A DNA stretch of 6,969 nt, from the NCBI GenBank assembly GCA_050485905.1, contig JBJHCH010000149.1:1-6969 (forward strand), in the 5' to 3' direction. Below are positions 1-4,721 of this stretch, in pieces; position 1 is the first letter of the stretch; each line of letters starts with the position of its first letter. This DNA is from JAWLCA01 sp050485905 (GTDB lineage: Bacteria; Pseudomonadota; Alphaproteobacteria; Rhodobacterales; Rhodobacteraceae). A program made the position numbers and the translations under genes. Under the pieces are notes generated by a model. The model searched no databases. It saw only the letters and a list, made by a program, of their open reading frames with translations, and was not told the origin of the DNA.

Positions 1-625
1 TCCGGCGGCGGTCGATCCGCGCGAAGACCAGATCCTTGGCGTCAAACTCGAAATCCAGCCACGAGCCGCGGTAGGGGATGATCCGGCACTGGAACAGCAG
101 CTTGCCCGAGGAATGGGTCTTGCCCCGGTCATGGTCGAAAAAGACACCGGGCGAGCGATGCATCTGGCTGACGATCACCCGCTCGGTGCCGTTCACGACG
201 AACGTCCCGTTGCCGGTCATCAGTGGCATGTCGCCCATGTAGACGTCCTGCTCCTTGATGTCCTTCACCGACCGTGCGCCGGTATCCTCGTCGACATCGA
301 ACACGATCAGGCGCAGCGTCACCTTCAGGGGCGCGGCATAGGTCATGTCGCGGCTCTGGCATTCGTCAACATCGTACTTCGGCTTTTCCAGTTCGTACTT
401 CACGAACTCGAGCGTCGCAGTCTCGTTGAAGTCCTTGATCGGAAAGACCGACTGGAAGACTCCCTGGATACCCTCGCCATCGGTCGGCGTTTCCGCTTCG
501 CCCGATCTCAGGAACAGGTCATAAGACGATTTCTGAACCTCGATGAGGTTCGGCATCTCGAGAACTTCGCGGATCTTGCCGAAGTAGCGGCGGACGCGCT
601 TCTGGCCGACGTAAGCTTGCGCCAT
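1..625 (-). CDS. rpoB: RNA polymerase beta subunit, N-terminal part (truncated by window edge)
   Basis: This is the start of the beta subunit of DNA-directed RNA polymerase, the catalytic-core subunit that carries one side of the active-site cleft. Only 208 codons lie in the window; the gene runs off the low-coordinate end. The ATG is at 625-623 and the protein begins MAQAYVGQKRVRRYFGKI. Family landmarks follow in order: IREVLEMPNLIEVQKSSYDLFL (split here: IREVLEMPNLIEVQ then KSSYDLFL), ETATLEFVKYEL, GDMPLMTGNGTFVVNGTERV, VSQMHRSPGVFFDHD and finally DLVFARIDRRR, which are typical of the beta protrusion and lobe domains. The rifampicin-resistance region would lie further on, outside the window. 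An AAAGGTG Shine-Dalgarno-like stretch lies about nine bases before the ATG. It follows rplL after a 248-base spacer, the standard order. Identity is certain; the open end is simply the window edge. Confidence 0.98.
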   Translation of the reverse strand, partial: MAQAYVGQKRVRRYFGKIREVLEMPNLIEVQKSSYDLFLRSGEAETPTDGEGIQGVFQSVFPIKDFNETATLEFVKYELEKPKYDVDECQSRDMTYAAPLKVTLRLIVFDVDEDTGARSVKDIKEQDVYMGDMPLMTGNGTFVVNGTERVIVSQMHRSPGVFFDHDRGKTHSSGKLLFQCRIIPYRGSWLDFEFDAKDLVFARIDRRR

Positions 626-717
626 GCTGGTGGTCACCTTTCATCTTTTCGCGGACGCGCGCACCGTCGGGCCACGGCAGCGCATCCCACGCGAAACGGG
701 GGGCGGGTTCCATTCCT

Positions 718-739
718 GCGGATCGTCCCACCGATCCGC
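718..739 (-). other. Hairpin in the rplL-rpoB spacer, rpoB-proximal
   Basis: A perfect 8-bp inverted repeat, GCGGATCG at 718-725 and CGATCCGC at 732-739, with a six-base loop. It lies in the transcribed spacer about 90 bases before the rpoB start codon. There is no T-tract on either side, so it does not look like an intrinsic terminator. In Escherichia coli this spacer contains an attenuator and an RNase III cleavage site; a similar processing role here is inference. Confidence 0.45.
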
Positions 740-800
740 GCCCGAACCCGACACCTGCCCATGACGGAGCTCTGCATCAAAGCCCCCTCCAAGACAGGCA

Positions 801-832
801 TGGCTGGACCCGAAATGGTCCGGGTCCAGCCG
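801..832 (-). other. Strong hairpin after rplL, candidate attenuator or RNA-processing site
   Basis: An 11-bp perfect inverted repeat, GGCTGGACCCG at 802-812 and CGGGTCCAGCC at 821-831, with an eight-base loop; a G-U pair can add one more step at 801/832. It begins about 43 bases after the rplL stop codon in the direction of transcription. What follows on the minus strand is not T-rich, so classical intrinsic termination is not well supported. Position and stability match the place where E. coli reduces rpoBC transcription relative to rplJL by attenuation and cuts the mRNA with RNase III. The rest of the 626-873 spacer holds a short palindrome TTCGCGCGCGAA (857-868) and no convincing gene. 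Confidence 0.55.
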
Positions 833-873
833 CTGTCAATGCGTCTGTCGCGCACGTTCGCGCGCGAAACGCG

Positions 874-1251
874 TTACTTCAGTTCGACCTTGGCGCCTGC
901 TGCTTCCAGCTTCGCCTTGATCTCTTCGGCTTCGGACTTGCCGGCCGCTTCCTTGACCTTGCCACCAGCTTCCACCAGATCCTTGGCCTCTTTCAGGCCC
1001 AGACCGGTGATCGCGCGGACTTCCTTGATCACGTTGATCTTCTGCGCACCGGCCTCGACCAGCACGACGTCGAACTCGGTCTGCTCTTCAGCCGGGGCCG
1101 CGTCAGCGCCAGCAGTAGGACCGGCCATCATCACGGCGCCGCCGGCGGCGGGCTCGATGCCGTATTCGTCCTTCAGGATTTGCTTCAGTTCCTGCGCCTG
1201 CAGAAGCGTGAGGTTCACGATCTCTTCGGCGAGTTTCTTCAGATCAGCCAT
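874..1251 (-). CDS. rplL: 50S ribosomal protein L7/L12
   Basis: The acidic, multicopy stalk protein of the large ribosomal subunit. Dimers bind the L10 C-terminal helix and recruit and stimulate translation GTPases such as EF-Tu and EF-G. The 125-residue protein has the expected three parts: an N-terminal dimerisation helix region (about 1-32, MADLKKLAEEIVNLTLLQAQ), a flexible Ala/Gly/Pro-rich hinge (about 35-56), and the globular C-terminal domain (about 58-125) with EFDVVLVEAG, KINVIKEVRAITGLGLKEAK and a KVELK end. The length is close to the roughly 120 residues usual in bacteria. The ATG at 1251-1249 is preceded by a weak GGAAA stretch. It follows rplJ after 73 bases in which no hairpin or gene stands out, so the two are probably co-translated in one operon, with L7/L12 made in excess. 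Confidence 0.98.
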   Translation of the reverse strand: MADLKKLAEEIVNLTLLQAQELKQILKDEYGIEPAAGGAVMMAGPTAGADAAPAEEQTEFDVVLVEAGAQKINVIKEVRAITGLGLKEAKDLVEAGGKVKEAAGKSEAEEIKAKLEAAGAKVELK

Positions 1252-1324
1252 TTTACGTTTCCATTCGATTCAGATGGGGTCCAACATGGGCGCACGCGGC
1301 ACACCACGACGACAGTTCGGTTGC

Positions 1325-1840
1325 TCAGGCGGCTTGCCGCTCCTCGATCGTGCTGAGGATACCCGCGATGTTCGATGCAGGCGCGCCAATGGCCCCGGCG
1401 ATGTTCGACGCAGGCGCCCCGATGCAGGCCACGATCGAAGCGATAAGCTCCTCCCGCGACGGCATGGATGCGACTGCCTTGACACCTTTCGGGTCCAGCG
1501 CCGCGCTGCCCATCGCCCCGCCCAGGATCACGAACCTGTCGTTCCCCTTGGCATAGGCATCCGCGACCTTCGCTGCTGCGACAGGATCCTCGGAATAGGC
1601 CAGCACGGTCATGCCCGTCAGCAGGTTGCCGATGCTTTCGCAGGGCTTCCCTTCCAGGGCGATCTTGGCGAGCTTGTTCTTGGCAACGCGGACAGATCCC
1701 CCGGCCGCACGCATTTCGGCGCGAAGGGTCTGCATCTGTGCAACTGTCATGCCTTCGTAATGTGCTACGACGACCACGCCAGAGCTTTCGAAGATCTGGC
1801 CGAGTTCCTCGACCACTTTCTCTTTCTGGGCTCTATCCAC
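1325..1840 (-). CDS. rplJ: 50S ribosomal protein L10
   Basis: L10 forms the base of the ribosomal stalk: its N-terminal domain binds 23S rRNA beside L11 and its C-terminal helix carries the L7/L12 dimers. The 171-residue protein starts MDRAQKEKVVEELGQIF, has the central VRVAKNKLAKIAL segment (about 51-62) and the PSREELIASIVACI start of the last helix (about 127-140). The start codon is GTG (1840-1838), supported by a GGAG seven bases upstream (1851-1848) and by the family N-terminus. The C-terminus carries an exact doubling of IGAPASNIAG (residues 140-149 and 151-160), which I recall as usual in Rhodobacterales. L10 complexed with L12 is the classical translational autoregulator of this operon, and the preceding spacer is rich in hairpins. 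Confidence 0.98.
   Translation of the reverse strand: MDRAQKEKVVEELGQIFESSGVVVVAHYEGMTVAQMQTLRAEMRAAGGSVRVAKNKLAKIALEGKPCESIGNLLTGMTVLAYSEDPVAAAKVADAYAKGNDRFVILGGAMGSAALDPKGVKAVASMPSREELIASIVACIGAPASNIAGAIGAPASNIAGILSTIEERQAA
1358..1423 (-). repeat. Tandem 33-bp repeat inside rplJ encoding two L12-binding-type segments
   Basis: Two adjacent 33-base units, 1391-1423 and 1358-1390, each encode 11 residues: IGAPASNIAGA and IGAPASNIAGI. They differ at the third position of five codons and in the last codon, so the protein is more conserved than the DNA, indicating selection on the peptide rather than a recent copying event. Their place in the last helix of L10 is where each segment of about ten residues binds one L7/L12 N-terminal dimer in studied bacteria, so the repeat probably reflects dimer-binding sites. 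Confidence 0.75.
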
Positions 1841-2076
1841 AGTTTCACTCCAAGTATGAAGGGTTTCCCCTCCGGCTCATGTGTGCCGCCCGTGGGCGGC
1901 GTTCGGGTCCGCTTGGTTCCCGAGGCCAGATCGCCCGGGGGTCGCCCCCGGAATTCCGTCTCGTTCCCCATCTCGGGAAGGACATTAAGCCGGCGAACCG
2001 GCACCCTCCGTCTCGGACAGGACGGGGCGTCGCCGCCCCGCCATCCCGGCGTCACCACCGGGAATCTCGTTCCGGC
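1841..2076 (-). promoter_or_regulatory. Structured rplA-rplJ spacer, candidate L10-type leader
   Basis: This 236-base non-coding spacer precedes rplJ on the transcribed strand. It contains local inverted repeats, in transcription order: 2044-2063 (TCCCGG/CCGGGA), 2023-2040 (CGGGGCG/CGCCCCG with a four-base loop), 2007-2017 (TCCG/CGGA), 1989-2002 (GCCGG-TTCG-CCGGC, a tetraloop hairpin), 1935-1951 (CCGGGGG/CCCCCGG) and 1885-1900 (GCCGCC/GGCGGC). The minus-strand nonamer GGAACGAGA occurs twice (2073-2065 and 1967-1959), each followed by TTCC shortly after. In many bacteria this spacer carries the L10 leader RNA, through which the L10-L12 complex represses its own synthesis. I did not match a consensus structure, so the assignment rests on position and fold density. 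No clear T-tract terminator is present. Confidence 0.55.
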
Positions 2077-2775
2077 TCAGTTGCCGGTGGCCGATGCCAG
2101 ATCCACGCTAACGCCCGGACCCATGGTCGAGCTCAGCGAGACCTTGCGCATGTAGGCGCCCTTGGCACCCGACGGCTTGGCCTTTGACACCGCATCGACG
2201 AAGGCGCGGATGTTCTGTACCAGCTTCTCGTCGTCGAACGACACCTTGCCGACGCCGGCATGCACGACGCCCGCCTTCTCGGCCTTGAACTGCACCTCGC
2301 CGCCCTTGGCATTTGTCACGGCCTGCGCCACGTCCATCGTCACTGTGCCGACCTTGGGGTTCGGCATCAGGTTGCGCGGGCCGAGGATCTTGCCCAGTCG
2401 GCCGACCAGCGGCATCATGTCCGGCGTTGCGATGCAGCGGTCGAACTCGATCTTGCCCGACTGGATCGTCTCCATCAGGTCTTCGGCACCGACGATATCA
2501 GCCCCGGCTTCCTTCGCCTCGTCCGCCTTGGCGCCACGGGCAAAGACCGCCACGCGCACCGTCTTGCCTGTACCGTTCGGCAGGCTGACCACACCGCGGA
2601 CCATCTGGTCGGCATGGCGAGGATCGACGCCGAGGTTCATCGCGATCTCGACGGATTCGTCGAACTTGGTGTTCGCAGCCTGCTTAATCAGTTTAACCGC
2701 CTCTTCGACCGACAGATTCGCCTTACCTTCGAAAAGCTCGCGCGCGGCGCGGGTCCGTTTTCCAACCTTTGCCAT
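2077..2775 (-). CDS. rplA: 50S ribosomal protein L1
   Basis: L1 is the mobile L1-stalk protein of the large subunit, acting on release of deacylated tRNA from the E site, and in many bacteria represses its own L11-L1 message. The 232-residue protein begins MAKVGKRTRAARELFEG and contains the L1 core motifs GVVSLPNGTGKTVRVAVFA (about 61-79) and LGKILGPRNLMPNPKVGTVT (about 127-146). E. coli L1 has 234 residues. The reading frame stays open upstream, but the ATG at 2775-2773 is chosen because the family N-terminus begins there and an AAGGGATAAGG Shine-Dalgarno region lies just before it. Only four bases separate it from the rplK stop codon, so translational coupling is likely, with the ribosome-binding site overlapping the end of rplK. 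Confidence 0.98.
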   Translation of the reverse strand: MAKVGKRTRAARELFEGKANLSVEEAVKLIKQAANTKFDESVEIAMNLGVDPRHADQMVRGVVSLPNGTGKTVRVAVFARGAKADEAKEAGADIVGAEDLMETIQSGKIEFDRCIATPDMMPLVGRLGKILGPRNLMPNPKVGTVTMDVAQAVTNAKGGEVQFKAEKAGVVHAGVGKVSFDDEKLVQNIRAFVDAVSKAKPSGAKGAYMRKVSLSSTMGPGVSVDLASATGN

Positions 2776-2779
2776 CGCC

Positions 2780-3232
2780 TTATCCCTTGACCTCGATACC
2801 CATCGACTTCGCCGAGCCGAGGATGATCTGCATTGCACCTTCGACGTCGTTGGCATTGAGATCCTTCATCTTGGCCTCGGCGATCTCGCGCACCTGCGCC
2901 ACGGTCACGGTGCCCGCGACATCACGGCCGGGCTTTTCCGAGCCCTTGGCGCGGTTGCGCTTACCCACGGGCTTCAGTCCGGCGGCCTTCTTCAGCATGA
3001 ACGACGCCGGCGGCGACTTCAGATCCATGCTGAACGACTTGTCCTGATAGTAGGTTATGATCACCGGGATCGGCGCGCCCTGCTCCATTTCCTGGGTTCG
3101 AGCGTTGAAATCCTTGCAGAACTGCATGATGTTGATACCGCGCTGACCCAGCGCCGGGCCGACGGGGGGCGAGGGGTTGGCCTGCCCCGCCTTCACTTGC
3201 AGCTTGAGCTGCCCGATTACCTTCTTGGCCAT
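2780..3232 (-). CDS. rplK: 50S ribosomal protein L11
   Basis: L11 binds the GTPase-associated region of 23S rRNA next to L10 and takes part in factor binding and in the RelA stringent response. The 150-residue protein shows the proline-rich N-terminal domain (QANPSPPVGPALGQRGINIM, about 18-36), the TYYQDKSFSM strand and PPASFMLKKAAGLKPVG (about 74-90), and the rRNA-binding C-terminal domain ending ILGSAKSMGIEVKG. Compared with E. coli (142 residues) it has a few extra, mostly basic, residues near 88-104 (VGKRNRAKGSEKPGRDV), which I recall as typical for Rhodobacterales. The ATG at 3232-3230 has a good AAGGAG seven bases upstream. It is followed by rplA after four bases and preceded by nusG after 98 bases. 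Confidence 0.98.
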   Translation of the reverse strand: MAKKVIGQLKLQVKAGQANPSPPVGPALGQRGINIMQFCKDFNARTQEMEQGAPIPVIITYYQDKSFSMDLKSPPASFMLKKAAGLKPVGKRNRAKGSEKPGRDVAGTVTVAQVREIAEAKMKDLNANDVEGAMQIILGSAKSMGIEVKG

Positions 3233-3330
3233 CTGGCCTCTCCTTCGTCACCGCCCCACCGTGGCAGGGCCTTGGTTTAGTGGTCCGGTCCGTCACGGTC
3301 GCCCGCGCTCGCCTCCCACAGGCTCACACG
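3233..3330 (-). promoter_or_regulatory. nusG-rplK spacer, possible L1 autoregulatory site
   Basis: Ninety-eight non-coding bases. Seven bases after the nusG stop is a small hairpin, GCCT/AGGC at 3311-3323; on the transcribed strand it reads GCCTGTGGGAGGC. The stretch GTGGGAGGC resembles, from memory, the L1-binding part of 23S rRNA. A second inverted repeat, ACCGTG (3258-3263) and CACGGT (3294-3299), could fold the middle of the spacer. In E. coli a promoter and an L1-binding operator lie before rplK; I see no good promoter hexamers here. The L1 operator reading is tentative. Confidence 0.3.
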
Positions 3331-3864
3331 TCAGTTGCCTTTGGACACCTGCGTGAATTCCAGCTCCACCGGCGTAGCACGTCCAAAGATCGACACGGTG
3401 ACCTTCAGCCGGTTGTTGTCGGCGTCCACATCCTCGACCATTCCCGAGAAGCCCTCGAACGGGCCGTCGGTCACCTGGACCTGTTCGCCGATCTCGAATC
3501 GGATCAGGTTGCGCGGTGCGGCCTCGCCTTCTTCGACGCGGTTCAGGATCGCGTTCACCTCATCGTCGCGCATCGGCATCGGCTTGCCCTGGGGGCCCAG
3601 GAAACCGGTGACGCGGTTGATCGAGTTGATCAGGTGATAGCCGCGGTTCGACATTTCCATGCGCACCAGAACATAGCCGGGCATGAAGCGCCGTTCGCTG
3701 GTCACCTTCTTGCCGCGGCGCACTTCCAGCACCTCTTCGGTGGGCACCAGAACCTCCTCGATCTCGTCCTCGAGGTGCGCGTCCTTCACGGCCTGACGGA
3801 TCTGTTCGGCGATCTTCTTCTCGAAATTCGAGAGGACGCTCACCGAATACCAACGCTTCGCCAT
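3331..3864 (-). CDS. nusG: Transcription elongation/termination factor NusG
   Basis: NusG binds the RNA polymerase clamp through its N-terminal NGN domain and contacts either Rho or ribosomal protein S10 through its KOW domain, so it links transcription to termination and translation. The 177-residue protein begins MAKRWYSVSVLSNFEKKI. The NGN domain includes ERRFMPGYVLVRMEM (about 57-71) and HLINSINRVTGFLG (77-90); the KOW domain is FEIGEQVQVTDGPFEGFSG onward (about 123-141). The ATG at 3864-3862 is chosen because it fits the family N-terminus and has a GGTGG about six bases upstream. An in-frame ATG at 3933-3931 would add 23 residues (MTQPTENKNE...), lacks a strong Shine-Dalgarno, and cannot be fully excluded. 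The gene lies 189 bases after secE. Confidence 0.97.
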   Translation of the reverse strand: MAKRWYSVSVLSNFEKKIAEQIRQAVKDAHLEDEIEEVLVPTEEVLEVRRGKKVTSERRFMPGYVLVRMEMSNRGYHLINSINRVTGFLGPQGKPMPMRDDEVNAILNRVEEGEAAPRNLIRFEIGEQVQVTDGPFEGFSGMVEDVDADNNRLKVTVSIFGRATPVELEFTQVSKGN

Positions 3865-3940
3865 GCCTTCCCACCTTGCTTCAACCGACGCGCTCCCGCC
3901 GGATTCGTTTTTGTTTTCAGTCGGTTGCGTCATGCCCGCC

Positions 3941-3983
3941 GAACAAAAAACAGCGCGCAAAGCGAATCGATGCGCGCCGCTCG
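3941..3983 (-). terminator. Intrinsic-terminator hairpin between secE and nusG
   Basis: On the transcribed strand an exact 7-bp stem, GCGCGCA (3977-3971) and TGCGCGC (3959-3953), encloses an 11-base loop. It is followed by TG and six consecutive Ts (3950-3945). A G-U pair and a C-G pair (3978/3952, 3979/3951) can lengthen the stem. This is the classical form of a Rho-independent terminator, oriented with the operon. It lies about 70 bases after the secE stop and about 80 bases before the nusG start. It could end a tuf/tRNA/secE transcript, or act as an attenuator in front of nusG. The hairpin itself is clear; how efficiently it terminates is not visible. Confidence 0.75.
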
Positions 3984-3990
3984 TGTCTGG

Positions 3991-4019
3991 ATTAAGGCTC
4001 CTTACAGCCCCGTTGTCAG
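3991..4019 (-). promoter_or_regulatory. Candidate promoter for nusG and the ribosomal-protein operon
   Basis: On the minus strand CTGACA (4019-4014; five of six to TTGACA) is separated by exactly 17 bases from CTTAAT (3996-3991; four of six to TATAAT). The expected start point is near 3984, immediately before the terminator hairpin at 3941-3983. It lies in the secE-nusG spacer, where a promoter would be needed if secE transcription ends at that hairpin. An overlapping TTGAAA-N17-TAAGGA pair is present but has a poorer -10. This is pattern matching only. Confidence 0.4.
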
Positions 4020-4053
4020 GATTTCAAGGCCCGGCCGTCGCAGCGGACGGATC

Positions 4054-4251
4054 TCAGCCGAACAGACCCAGCACGCCGGCAAGGCCGGTGCGGATGACCC
4101 AATCGACGAAGAAGAAGAAGATCGCCGTCAGCGTGGCCATGACGAACACCATCACGGTGGTCAGCGTCACCTCGCGGCGGTTCGGCCAGACCACCTTGGA
4201 CACCTCTGCCCGTACCTGCTGAAGGAACTGTAGAGGGTTTGCCTTGGCCAT
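4054..4251 (-). CDS. secE: Preprotein translocase subunit SecE
   Basis: SecE is the small clamp subunit of the SecYEG channel in the inner membrane. The 65-residue protein is the short one-helix form common outside gamma-proteobacteria (the E. coli protein has three membrane spans). It has an amphipathic N-terminal part (MAKANPLQFLQQVRAEVSKV), the conserved VWPNRREV motif (21-28) at the membrane surface, and one hydrophobic segment about 29-50 (TTVMVFVMATLTAIFFFFVD). The ATG at 4251-4249 gives the family N-terminus; the upstream AGGACGG is a plausible ribosome-binding site. It lies between tRNA-Trp and nusG, its usual neighbours. A 5-bp hairpin (4035-4050) follows the stop codon closely. Confidence 0.96.
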   Translation of the reverse strand: MAKANPLQFLQQVRAEVSKVVWPNRREVTLTTVMVFVMATLTAIFFFFVDWVIRTGLAGVLGLFG

Positions 4252-4283
4252 GGTCCGTCCTGACGTTTCGCGAATTCGGGGCG

Positions 4284-4312
4284 CAGATACGCGCTTGGCC
4301 GGGCGAATTCAA
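4284..4312 (-). promoter_or_regulatory. Candidate secE promoter
   Basis: On the minus strand TTGAAT (4312-4307) and TATCTG (4289-4284) are spaced by 17 bases, giving an expected start near 4277, about 26 bases before secE. The -35 matches four of six consensus positions and the -10 three of six, so it is weak on its own. An inverted repeat CCGGGC (4299-4304)/GCCCGG (4313-4318) spans the -35 and upstream spacer. The 11-bp TGCA array lies directly upstream, which raises interest in this site. Transcription from the tRNA-Trp promoter could also supply secE. Confidence 0.3.
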
Positions 4313-4324
4313 GCCCGGACGGGT

Positions 4325-4379
4325 GTGCACATCACATGCACATCGCGTGCATCTGCCGTGCATACGACGTGCATACCCA
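4325..4379. repeat. Five tandem 11-bp units with a TGCA core upstream of secE
   Basis: TGCA tetramers start at 4326, 4337, 4348, 4359 and 4370, a constant 11-base step. The units are GTGCACATCAC, ATGCACATCGC, GTGCATCTGCC, GTGCATACGAC and GTGCATACCCA, so the first six positions (RTGCAY) are kept while the rest drifts. The repeat length is not a multiple of three and no gene covers it, so this is not a peptide repeat. One unit per helical turn puts all cores on one face of the DNA. A further GTGCAC lies at 4405-4410 but out of step. It occupies the tRNA-Trp/secE spacer, ending 12 bp upstream of a candidate -35 box. The role is unknown; an operator or activator array is the simplest guess. Confidence 0.7.
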
Positions 4380-4449
4380 AAAAACGCACATGTCCGGTCG
4401 GGCGGTGCACTCGCGCACAGAAGTCACAAGTGTAAATCTAGATGGGGCC

Positions 4450-4525
4450 TGGCAGGGGCAGAGGGACTCGAACCCCCGACCCTCGGTTTTGGAGACCGAT
4501 GCTCTACCAACTGAGCTATACCCCT
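4450..4525 (-). tRNA. tRNA-Trp (anticodon CCA)
   Basis: A complete 76-base cloverleaf. The acceptor arm AGGGGTA (4525-4519) pairs with TGCCCCT (4460-4454) with one G-U pair; the D arm is GCTC...GAGC with AGTTGGTA; the anticodon stem TCGGT/ACCGA encloses the loop CTCCAAA, giving anticodon CCA for tryptophan; the T arm GGGGG/CCCTC encloses TTCGAGT. The discriminator base is G and the 3' CCA is encoded (4452-4450). It precedes secE on the same strand, as I recall from many alphaproteobacteria. It has no intrinsic terminator directly after it, so processing from a longer tRNA-secE transcript is possible. Confidence 0.98.
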
Positions 4526-4537
4526 AGGCCTGCGCGG

Positions 4538-4566
4538 GGGTTACGGCAGCGGCGGGGCGAAATCAA
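4538..4566 (-). promoter_or_regulatory. Candidate tRNA-Trp promoter
   Basis: On the minus strand TTGATT (4566-4561) and TAACCC (4543-4538) are separated by 17 bases. The predicted start lies about six bases before the tRNA 5' end, a short leader fitting a stable-RNA gene. The segment after the -10 is all G/C, as in growth-rate or stringently controlled promoters. The -10 is a weak match. The remainder of the 4526-4721 divergent spacer holds an imperfect hairpin near 4577-4597 (GATG, CCGC / GCGG, CATC) and no gene that I can support. Confidence 0.4.
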
Positions 4567-4721
4567 GGGCGATGTGATGGCCGCGTCTTGCGGCATCGCG
4601 TGCCGCTTTCACCCGGTCCGCTACCGCCGCATCGGACAGATCGCCGCCCCCTTGGAGATTTCCTTCGACAGACCGCACGACCGCAGGCAAAGTTTCGTGG
4701 CATCCAGATTAGGGGCGTCAG

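Noticed and set aside
834..839. A perfect TTGACA on the minus strand just after rplL, a possible internal rpoB promoter.
   Set aside because: No acceptable -10 lies 16-18 bases downstream; the spacer is instead occupied by the strong hairpin at 802-831.
519..855. Small minus-strand frames in the rplL-rpoB spacer.
   Set aside because: They run through hairpins into rpoB in the wrong frame, and no convincing ribosome-binding site or domain was seen.
1765..2058. A 97-codon minus-strand frame in the rplJ leader.
   Set aside because: It overlaps the rplJ start in another frame, is rich in Arg/Pro/Gly from GC-rich hairpins, and has no family likeness.
113..2155. A 680-codon open frame on the plus strand across rpoB, rplL and rplJ.
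   Set aside because: It is antisense to three certain genes and their spacers, has low-complexity, compositionally odd sequence and no recognisable domain. Long antisense frames are common in GC-rich genes.
2776..2856. A longer rplA frame starting near 2856.
   Set aside because: The extra 27 residues overlap the rplK C-terminus and do not resemble L1; the ATG at 2775 has a good ribosome-binding site and the family N-terminus.
2162..4233. Two further long plus-strand open frames (2162-3280 and 3280-4233) opposite rplA, rplK, nusG and secE.
   Set aside because: They are shadows of conserved minus-strand genes, with no family resemblance.
4325..4379. The TGCA array as a CRISPR.
   Set aside because: Units are only 11 bp with no repeat-plus-spacer architecture, and no cas genes are present.
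4336..4527. Short plus-strand frames containing RDSNPRPSVLETDALPTEL and similar peptides.
   Set aside because: These are the familiar false translations of the strand opposite a tRNA gene; here that gene is tRNA-Trp.
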